Shown: positions 17,112 to 22,792 of the stretch, piece by piece
Position numbering within the stretch: the first letter of the stretch is position 1
Layout: the number at the start of each line of letters is the position of its first letter
Source of the DNA: Tateyamaria sp.
GTDB taxonomy: Bacteria; Pseudomonadota; Alphaproteobacteria; Rhodobacterales; Rhodobacteraceae
NCBI GenBank assembly: GCA_018668195.1
Contig: JABITU010000329.1
Span: 1-22,792 of the forward strand
Reading direction: 5' to 3'
Length of the DNA: 22,792 nucleotides
Made by a program: the position numbers and the translations under genes
The notes under the pieces: generated by a model
Databases searched by the model: none
Seen by the model: the letters and a program-made list of their open reading frames with translations, nothing else
What the model was told of the DNA's origin: nothing

Positions 17112-18326
17112 ATGATGGACGGTTCGAAATTTGATGATGCTCTCACGGGCGAACAAAAAATTCGGAATTTTAACATTAATTTTGGCCCCCAACACCCCGC
17201 AGCACACGGGGTTCTGAGGCTGGTGCTTGAGCTGGATGGTGAAGTTGTCGAACGCTGTGATCCGCACATCGGTCTGCTTCACCGGGGCACCGAAAAGTTG
17301 ATGGAGTCGCGGACATACCTGCAAAACCTGCCCTATTTTGACCGCCTCGATTATGTCGCTCCGATGAATCAGGAACATGCGTGGTGTCTTGCAATCGAAA
17401 AGCTGACGGGTGTTGAAGTGCCGCGTCGTGCGTCACTGATCCGAGTTCTTTATTCCGAGATCGGTCGCGTGCTAAATCACCTGCTGAACGTTACAACACA
17501 AGCGATGGATGTGGGCGCCCTGACGCCGCCGCTTTGGGGCTTTGAAGAGCGTGAAAAGTTGATGTTCTTTTACGAACGGGCTTGCGGTGCGCGGCTGCAT
17601 GCTGCGTATTTCCGACCCGGCGGTGTGCATCAGGACCTGCCCGACGACCTGCTGAACGATATTGAAGAATGGGCGCATGAATTCCCAGCGCGCCTTGACG
17701 ATATCGATGGTTTGCTGACTGAAAACCGCATCTTCAAACAGCGCAATGCCGACATTGGCATCGTTACCGAAGAAGACATCCAGACCTATGGCTTCTCCGG
17801 TGTCATGGTGCGCGGGTCGGGACTAGCGTGGGATTTGCGCCGGTCACAACCTTATGAATGCTACGACGAATTTGATTTTCAGATCCCGGTGGGTAAGAAC
17901 GGTGATTGCTACGACCGTTACCTGTGCCGCATGGAAGAGATGCGCCAATCGGTCAGTATTATCAAACAAGCCATCGCCAAACTGCGTGAGGCCCCCGGTG
18001 ACGTACTCGCGCGGGGCAAGATCACGCCGCCCGCGCGCTCGGACATGAAAACCTCAATGGAAAGCTTGATCCACCACTTCAAGCTCTACACCGAGGGGTT
18101 CCACGTCCCCGCGGGCGAAGTGTACTGCGCCGTCGAAGCTCCAAAGGGAGAGTTCGGTGTCTATCTGGTGGCCGATGGGTCCAATAAACCCTACCGATGC
18201 AAAATCCGCGCGCCCGGTTTTCTGCATTTGCAGGCGATGGACTATATCAGTACCGGGCACCAACTGGCAGACGTTGCCGCAATCATCGGTACAATGGATG
18301 TCGTCTTTGGGGAAATTGACCGGTGA
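17112..18326 (+). CDS. nuoD: NADH-quinone oxidoreductase subunit D
   Basis: NuoD (49-kDa subunit) forms the quinone-binding cavity with NuoB. The 404-residue product has the NiFe-hydrogenase-like signatures: [21 protein letters not shown] near the N-terminus (His/Tyr region of the quinone site), [18 protein letters not shown], and the C-terminal [16 protein letters not shown] precedes the start; two tandem ATGs (17112, 17115) make the exact first residue uncertain. A 122-bp gap with no convincing gene separates it from the small membrane gene upstream. Confidence 0.96.
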   Translation: MMDGSKFDDALTGEQKIRNFNINFGPQHPAAHGVLRLVLELDGEVVERCDPHIGLLHRGTEKLMESRTYLQNLPYFDRLDYVAPMNQEHAWCLAIEKLTGVEVPRRASLIRVLYSEIGRVLNHLLNVTTQAMDVGALTPPLWGFEEREKLMFFYERACGARLHAAYFRPGGVHQDLPDDLLNDIEEWAHEFPARLDDIDGLLTENRIFKQRNADIGIVTEEDIQTYGFSGVMVRGSGLAWDLRRSQPYECYDEFDFQIPVGKNGDCYDRYLCRMEEMRQSVSIIKQAIAKLREAPGDVLARGKITPPARSDMKTSMESLIHHFKLYTEGFHVPAGEVYCAVEAPKGEFGVYLVADGSNKPYRCKIRAPGFLHLQAMDYISTGHQLADVAAIIGTMDVVFGEIDR

Positions 18327-18398
18327 TCTAACTTCATCTTGCTAAGTAAACTACTGCCGGAGGCTCCGACGCCTCAGCCACACTAAGGGTTCATAAGA

Positions 18399-19436
18399 AT
18401 GCTCCGCCGTCTCCACCACGATCAACCCGAAACCTTTGCCTTTACGCCCGCCAACAAGGCTTGGGCCGAAGCGCAGATCACCAAATATCCTGAGGGCCGG
18501 CAGGCCAGCGCGATCATTCCGCTGCTGTGGAGGGCACAAGAGCAGGAAGGGTGGTTGACCCGCCCAGCGATCGAGGCGGTGTGCACCATGCTCGACTTGG
18601 CCTTTATCCGAGGGCTTGAGGTTGCGTCCTTCTACTTTATGTTTCAGTTGCAACCCGTTGGTTCTGTGGCACATATACAAGTTTGCGGTACTACGTCCTG
18701 CATGATCTGCGGCGCCGAAGATCTGGTTGGCCTGTGCAAGAAAAAGATTGCGCCAAAACCACATCAACTGAGCGCCGATGGCAAGTTCAGCTGGGAAGAA
18801 GTAGAGTGCCTTGGGTCGTGTACCAACGCTCCAATGGCCCAGATCGGCAAAGACTACTACGAAGACCTGACAGCGGAAAAGATGAGCGCGCTGATCGATA
18901 CTTTGGCCGCAGGTGATGTACCCACACCCGGCCCTCAAAATGGCCGCTATGCGGCAGAGCCTTTGCACGGACTGACAACGCTCAAGGAATTTGACAGCGG
19001 GCAAACCAAATACAACGCCTCGGTTCAGTTGGCAACTGATATAGGTGATACTGTCAAACGCATCGACGGCACCGAAGTGCCCTTGTTGGCCCCATGGCAG
19101 GGCAAATCCGCCAATTCCGCCAATATGGTTGCAAAGCCCGCAGGCGCGAAATCCACAAAAACAGCAGGCAAGGCAAAGACGGCACCTAAAGTCGCGGGCA
19201 AAAAACCTGCAATGCTGAGCGCCGCGCGCGCAAGTGGTGCAGACACATTAACGGATATCAAAGGTGTCGGACCAAAGCTTGCGCTCCTGCTGAATGAAAT
19301 GGGCGTTTATCATTTTGACCAGATTGCTGCTTGGACAACGCACGAGGTTGCTTGGATCGATCAGAACCTGAAGGGTTTCAAGGACCGTGCCACCCGTGAC
19401 AAATGGGTCATGCAGGCCAAAGGCTTGGCTGAATGA
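18399..19436 (+). CDS. nuoE: NADH-quinone oxidoreductase subunit E with C-terminal HhH-like extension
   Basis: NuoE is the 24-kDa subunit of the NADH-oxidising module and binds [2Fe-2S] cluster N1a. The thioredoxin-like core (about residues 1-165) has ligands Cys96 and Cys101 ([11 protein letters not shown]) and Cys137 and Cys141 ([11 protein letters not shown]), with the same spacing as in E. coli. The product is 345 residues, about twice the core length. After the core come a linker (about 175-283) that turns Lys/Ala-rich ([20 protein letters not shown]) and a domain at 284-345 starting [19 protein letters not shown]. Its G-V-G-P-K-L hairpin is typical of helix-hairpin-helix folds. Long NuoE proteins occur in Rhodobacter relatives; the role of the tail is not established. 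The next gene has a sister copy of this domain. Confidence 0.93.
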   Translation: MLRRLHHDQPETFAFTPANKAWAEAQITKYPEGRQASAIIPLLWRAQEQEGWLTRPAIEAVCTMLDLAFIRGLEVASFYFMFQLQPVGSVAHIQVCGTTSCMICGAEDLVGLCKKKIAPKPHQLSADGKFSWEEVECLGSCTNAPMAQIGKDYYEDLTAEKMSALIDTLAAGDVPTPGPQNGRYAAEPLHGLTTLKEFDSGQTKYNASVQLATDIGDTVKRIDGTEVPLLAPWQGKSANSANMVAKPAGAKSTKTAGKAKTAPKVAGKKPAMLSAARASGADTLTDIKGVGPKLALLLNEMGVYHFDQIAAWTTHEVAWIDQNLKGFKDRATRDKWVMQAKGLAE

Positions 19437-19519
19437 GGCTGAAAAGAAATTCCCAACAATGCAAAAAAAGACGCTAACAATGATGTTTGATAAATCCTGA
19501 CAACGTGAAGGGGACAGTG

Positions 19520-20173
19520 ATGGACAAAAATCAAGGTATGATAAGCTGCGCGGTAGGATGTTGGCTTGTGGCACTTCTCGGTGGTGTTTTGGCGGCCGGC
19601 CTTTTGATTGCATTGGGAAGCTGGAGCTTTACCCAAGGCATTTTCATTGGTTTTGTGGTGTTTGGTTTGGGCGGTTTGCTGCTCAGCGTTATGATGTGCC
19701 GTCCGTTGCCTGCCATTGGCGCGACAACCGTAAAAACATCTGTAGATGATACATCAGCCAGCGTTGCAGCCGGCTCTGCGGCTGATGCTGCTGCATCGGA
19801 ACAGGAAGCGTCAGCGCCAGCTGTGACGCCGTCTAAACAGCTGCTTGGGCAGCTAGACCTCGCTTCCCGTAAGGGCGAGTGGAAATATCACGCTGACAGC
19901 GGCGCAACTGGTGCACCGAGCCAAGCAGCGAGTGTCGCGCCCGCGGCATCAAATGCTGCAGGCGAAGGTGGGTCAGACAATCTGACGAAGATGAAGGGTG
20001 TTGGCCCCAAGCTCGCGGCGGTGCTGAATGAAAACGGCATCGAACGTTTTGATCAGATCGCACGTTGGGGTGCGGATGATGTGAAATGGGCTGATGAAAG
20101 CCTCAAAGGGTTCAAGGGCCGTGCAACCCGTGACAACTGGGTCGAACAGGCCAAAGCCTTAGCTAAAGGCTAA
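19520..20173 (+). CDS. Two-helix membrane protein with C-terminal HhH-like domain, unknown function
   Basis: The 217-residue product has two hydrophobic segments (about residues 10-30, CAVGCWLVALLGGVLAAGLL, and 36-58, IFIGFVVFGLGGLLLSVMM). An Ala/Ser/Thr-rich, acidic, probably disordered linker (about 70-150) follows. A C-terminal domain (155-216) starts [19 protein letters not shown]. By eye about 40 of 62 positions match the tail of NuoE just upstream, including GVGPKL, FDQIA, LKGFK and RATRD. ATG 19520 is chosen because GAAGGGGA lies just before it; the frame opens at a TTG at 19487. Sitting between nuoE and nuoF, it may help assemble or tether complex I, but this is inference. Nucleic-acid binding is another possibility for HhH folds. 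Confidence 0.85.
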   Translation: MDKNQGMISCAVGCWLVALLGGVLAAGLLIALGSWSFTQGIFIGFVVFGLGGLLLSVMMCRPLPAIGATTVKTSVDDTSASVAAGSAADAAASEQEASAPAVTPSKQLLGQLDLASRKGEWKYHADSGATGAPSQAASVAPAASNAAGEGGSDNLTKMKGVGPKLAAVLNENGIERFDQIARWGADDVKWADESLKGFKGRATRDNWVEQAKALAKG

Positions 20174-20209
20174 GCCAAACAAAGGGGCGTTTACGAACGT
20201 CGGAATATT

Positions 20210-20431
20210 ATGGGGCAGGGCCAGAGGCCATTCAACAAAGCAAGCCGGCGTTTGGCGCTGGTCATTGCGGGCATGGGTGTGCTTTGGGTCTGCTCGAATT
20301 TTGCGGGGTCGTATCTGGGCTGGTCCAATCGGACCCGTGCCTTGTTTGACCTTGCCGCTTTGGCCGGGTTTGGCTGGGCATTTTGGATTGCAATCGGGAT
20401 CTGGCGCAGCCGCCAGAATGACAAGGATTAA
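20210..20431 (+). CDS. 73-residue two-helix membrane protein, DUF5337-like
   Basis: The product has a basic N-terminus (RPFNKASRRLA) and two hydrophobic segments (about 15-34, LALVIAGMGVLWVCSNFAG, and 45-65, LFDLAALAGFGWAFWIAIGIW), ending in a charged RSRQNDKD tail. From memory this pattern resembles the DUF5337 family found in nuo operons of Rhodobacteraceae; I could not check it. It lies 36 bases after the HhH membrane gene, and its TAA abuts a possible GTG start of nuoF, so it belongs to the operon. The function is unknown. An assembly or accessory role for complex I is plausible. Confidence 0.7.
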   Translation: MGQGQRPFNKASRRLALVIAGMGVLWVCSNFAGSYLGWSNRTRALFDLAALAGFGWAFWIAIGIWRSRQNDKD

Positions 20432-20437
20432 GTGCGC

Positions 20438-21715
20438 ATGCTTGCTGACAAGGATCGGATCTTTACCAACCTTTATGGAATGCACGACAGAACGCTAAAG
20501 GGCGCGCAGTCGCGGGGGCATTGGGATGGAACCGACAAGTTGATCCAGAACGGCCGCGACTGGGTCGTTCAAGAGATGAAAGACAGTGGCTTGCGCGGTC
20601 GTGGCGGCGCTGGTTTCCCGACTGGACTGAAGTGGTCTTTCATGCCAAAGGAAAGCGATGGGCGTCCTGCGTATCTTGTTGTGAACGCAGACGAATCTGA
20701 GCCGGGCACCTGTAAGGATCGCGAGATCATGCGCCATGATCCGCACACCCTGATCGAAGGTTGTCTGATTGCGTCGTTCGCGATGAATGCGCATGCGTGC
20801 TACATCTACATTCGCGGCGAATACATCCGCGAGAAAGAGGCGCTTCAAGCCGCCATTGACGAGGCTTATGACGCAGGTCTTGTTGGCCCGAACGCTGCCG
20901 GGTCGGGCTGGGATTTTGACATTTATCTGCACCACGGCGCCGGGGCGTATATTTGTGGTGAAGAAACTGCTTTGCTGGAATCGCTAGAAGGCAAAAAAGG
21001 TATGCCAAGGATGAAGCCACCGTTTCCTGCGGGTGCTGGGCTTTATGGGTGTCCGACCACTGTGAACAATGTGGAATCGATCGCGGTCGTACCAACAATC
21101 TTGCGTCGAGGTGCGTCTTGGTTTTCGGGATTTGGCCGTCCCAACAATGCTGGCACCAAGCTTTTCGCGATCTCGGGGCACGTAAACAACCCTTGTGTCG
21201 TCGAAGAGGCGATGAGCATCTCATTCGAAGAACTGATCGACAAACATTGCGGCGGCATTCGCGGTGGGTGGGACAACCTCAAGGCGGTTATTCCCGGCGG
21301 CTCGTCCGTGCCTTGTGTGCGCGGCGAAAACATGCGCGACGCGATCATGGATTTTGATGCACTCAAGGAAAAAGGTTCGTCGCTGGGTACCGCCGCCATT
21401 ATCGTGATGGACGAAAGCACCGATATCATCAAAGCGATATGGCGGTTGTCAAAGTTCTATAAACACGAAAGCTGCGGCCAGTGCACACCCTGCCGCGAAG
21501 GCACTGGATGGATGATGCGTGTGATGGATCGTTTGGTCCGCGGCGAAGCGGAAGTGGAAGAGATCGATATGCTGCTTGATGTGACCAAACAGGTCGAAGG
21601 GCACACCATTTGCGCGCTTGGGGATGCGGCGGCCTGGCCGATTCAAGGATTGATCAAAAACTTCCGGGGCGAAATTGAGGACCGGATCAAACACAAGCGC
21701 ATCGCTGCGGAATAG
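20438..21715 (+). CDS. nuoF: NADH-quinone oxidoreductase subunit F
   Basis: NuoF (51-kDa subunit) binds NADH, FMN and [4Fe-4S] cluster N3 and starts electron transfer. The 425-residue product shows the glycine-rich [18 protein letters not shown], the NADH/FMN region with [17 protein letters not shown], and [19 protein letters not shown]. The N3 ligands are Cys346, Cys349 and Cys352 ([12 protein letters not shown]) and Cys392 (TICALGD). I choose ATG 20438 because [14 protein letters not shown] matches the family start; a GTG six bases earlier is possible. The gene is followed by a 302-bp gap instead of nuoG, which is expected farther on. Confidence 0.96.
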   Translation: MLADKDRIFTNLYGMHDRTLKGAQSRGHWDGTDKLIQNGRDWVVQEMKDSGLRGRGGAGFPTGLKWSFMPKESDGRPAYLVVNADESEPGTCKDREIMRHDPHTLIEGCLIASFAMNAHACYIYIRGEYIREKEALQAAIDEAYDAGLVGPNAAGSGWDFDIYLHHGAGAYICGEETALLESLEGKKGMPRMKPPFPAGAGLYGCPTTVNNVESIAVVPTILRRGASWFSGFGRPNNAGTKLFAISGHVNNPCVVEEAMSISFEELIDKHCGGIRGGWDNLKAVIPGGSSVPCVRGENMRDAIMDFDALKEKGSSLGTAAIIVMDESTDIIKAIWRLSKFYKHESCGQCTPCREGTGWMMRVMDRLVRGEAEVEEIDMLLDVTKQVEGHTICALGDAAAWPIQGLIKNFRGEIEDRIKHKRIAAE

Positions 21716-22017
21716 ATTTTGCGTTTGGCCTTTTATCGGGTTGCAAGCCGCCATAATCTTTTTCAGGCGTTTGTGTTGCATTAGCTCGGGTGTATCGAAT
21801 TGAAGCCTGTCGAACAGACGAGCATTGCAAAATGAGGTTAATTGCTAGGGCTTTTGCGGGTTTATGTGCTGCTATATCCTTTAGCCAAGACATGAGGGGG
21901 CAGCTTTTTCTTTTGCAATCCTGCGGCAGAACAGATCACGTCTTTGGTTGGATACATTTGTAAGATGTGCAAGGTTTACCCATCCAAGGCGCACGCATTG
22001 GCGGAGATAACAAGAAA
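21716..22017. other. 302-bp non-coding spacer after nuoF
   Basis: No convincing gene is visible. An imperfect inverted repeat spans 21776-21830: TTGCA and GCTCG on the left pair with CGAGC and TGCAA on the right, around a loop of about 30 bases. No T-run follows it directly, so it is not a standard terminator. AT-rich stretches around 21840-21885, including TATATC, could hold a promoter for the lipoprotein gene, but no well-spaced pair of boxes stands out. Confidence 0.5.
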
Positions 22018-22389
22018 ATGATCAAGATCAAAACCCTTACCCTGACTGACATGCGCTCGACGCTTTTGGTTGTCACAGTTTTGCTCGCGGCGTTGATGTT
22101 GACAGCTTGCGAGCAACGCAAGGCGGACAAAATCGCCTTTGATGGCGTTTACTTCCGATCGACGGCCAACAAACTTGACAAAAAGCGTTATCGATTTGAG
22201 GTTTCGGTCGCGCCGGCCTCATCCTCGATCGCGGGAGCGCGCGAGGCAGGGCGTTACGAGGCGACGCGGTTCTGCATCGAGAACCAAGGAACATCGAGAG
22301 TGGACTGGCAAGACGGCCCGGATGCTCCAGACGAAGCGTTGATAATTAACAACGATCGTCTTGTTATGCGTGGTACCTGCGCACCTTGA
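22018..22389 (+). CDS. Small predicted lipoprotein, unknown function
   Basis: The 123-residue product has a hydrophobic signal segment (LLVVTVLLAALMLTAC) ending in a lipobox L-T-A-C, with the predicted lipidated Cys at residue 31. The mature part is about 90 residues, basic, with two further cysteines (RFCIEN and GTCAP near the C-terminus) that could form a disulfide. GGAG at 22003-22006 supports ATG 22018. ATG 22051 would give a more typical signal length but lacks a ribosome-binding site. I do not recognise the family. It lies between nuoF and a DUF5333-like gene on the same strand, so it is probably carried along in the nuo cluster. Confidence 0.75.
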   Translation: MIKIKTLTLTDMRSTLLVVTVLLAALMLTACEQRKADKIAFDGVYFRSTANKLDKKRYRFEVSVAPASSSIAGAREAGRYEATRFCIENQGTSRVDWQDGPDAPDEALIINNDRLVMRGTCAP

Positions 22390-22511
22390 TCTCCTGCTGT
22401 ACGCACAACGCTGCATTTCATGCTGGCAGCTTGTGCAATGGGTTGCTATTGCATATCCAAACAGTGCTTTCCAACATGGCGTTGCTACGGGGTAACAAGT
22501 GGAGAGACGTG

Positions 22512-22792
22512 ATGCGCGCGATGACTATAGCTTTGATGTTTTGTATTACAACGGCGGGGGCTTCGGCAAAGCCACATTTGCGCGATGTGCCCGAAATTGA
22601 CGGCACTTTGCTGCACATTGGCATTGCCAATTCCATTCGCAAGAATTGTCCGGATATTTCGGCTCGGATCCTTCGGGCGACGCGTGTAATCTTTGGCGTC
22701 AAGAAACAGGCTCATGATTTGGGCTATACCGAGGAAGAGATTGACGCATATCGCAATTCAGACGTGGAAAAAACCCGACTAAAAGCTTTACG
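22512..22792 (+). CDS. Secreted DUF5333-like protein, cut by the window end
   Basis: The first 93 codons are present. A signal peptide (MRAMTIALMFCITTAGASA) has a predicted cleavage before KPHLRDVPEIDG. The mature part is helical, with one Cys (RKNCPDIS) and the segment LGYTEEEIDAYRNSDVEKTRLKAL. From memory this resembles DUF5333 proteins, which lie in or beside nuo operons of Rhodobacteraceae; this needs a profile search. GGAGAGA at 22501-22507 supports the start. The function is unknown. The 122-bp gap before it holds no convincing gene. nuoG would be expected beyond the window. Confidence 0.75.
   Translation, partial: MRAMTIALMFCITTAGASAKPHLRDVPEIDGTLLHIGIANSIRKNCPDISARILRATRVIFGVKKQAHDLGYTEEEIDAYRNSDVEKTRLKAL

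Noticed and set aside
18351..19004. 217-codon open frame opposite nuoE
   Set aside because: It is antisense to the Fe-S core of NuoE and shows no protein family features.
22420..22512. 30-codon Cys-rich frame starting MLAACAMGCYC and ending in TGATG at the DUF5333-like start
   Set aside because: It lacks a ribosome-binding site and has an odd composition; the stop-start overlap is probably chance.

Overview
The window looks like part of a chromosome of an alphaproteobacterium in the Rhodobacteraceae, most likely the marine Roseobacter group. This rests on moderately high GC, separate nuoC and nuoD genes, a nuo cluster interrupted by small membrane and periplasmic genes typical of that family, and a leucine/isovalerate catabolic operon of the usual roseobacter kind. 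The genus cannot be fixed from sequence reading alone.

Layout. (1) 1-241 is the right end of a nested insertion: the end of an IS66-family element lies inside the tail of an IS903-like (IS5-family) element. (2) 321-3489, minus strand: glmU then glmS, one base apart, which make UDP-N-acetylglucosamine precursors. (3) 3633-5571, plus strand: a HAD phosphatase (phosphoglycolate phosphatase type) and a DegT/DnrJ/EryC1/StrS aminotransferase, closed by a probable intrinsic terminator at 5603-5649. (4) 5735-14806, plus strand: a tightly packed leucine/isovalerate operon. A perfect 22-bp palindrome overlaps its probable -10 box. The order is isovaleryl-CoA dehydrogenase, a small unknown membrane-anchored protein, acyl-CoA synthetase, methylcrotonyl-CoA carboxylase beta and alpha, a glutathione S-transferase-like protein, HMG-CoA lyase and methylglutaconyl-CoA hydratase. 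Together these take isovaleryl-CoA to acetyl-CoA plus acetoacetate; the synthetase could feed in free isovalerate or recapture acetoacetate. (5) 15272-22792, plus strand: the first part of the respiratory complex I operon, nuoA-B-C-[57-aa membrane ORF]-D-E-[HhH membrane protein]-[73-aa membrane protein]-F-[lipoprotein]-[DUF5333-like, cut by the window edge].

Most genes are conventional. The most unusual content is in the accessory genes of the nuo cluster. NuoE carries a long basic linker and a C-terminal helix-hairpin-helix-like domain. The very next gene encodes a two-helix membrane protein ending in a closely similar copy of that domain (about 40 of 62 positions identical by eye). The other points of note are the nested insertion sequences, the strong operator-like palindrome, and an unknown protein translationally coupled inside the leucine operon. 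I saw no tRNA, rRNA, CRISPR array or prophage.
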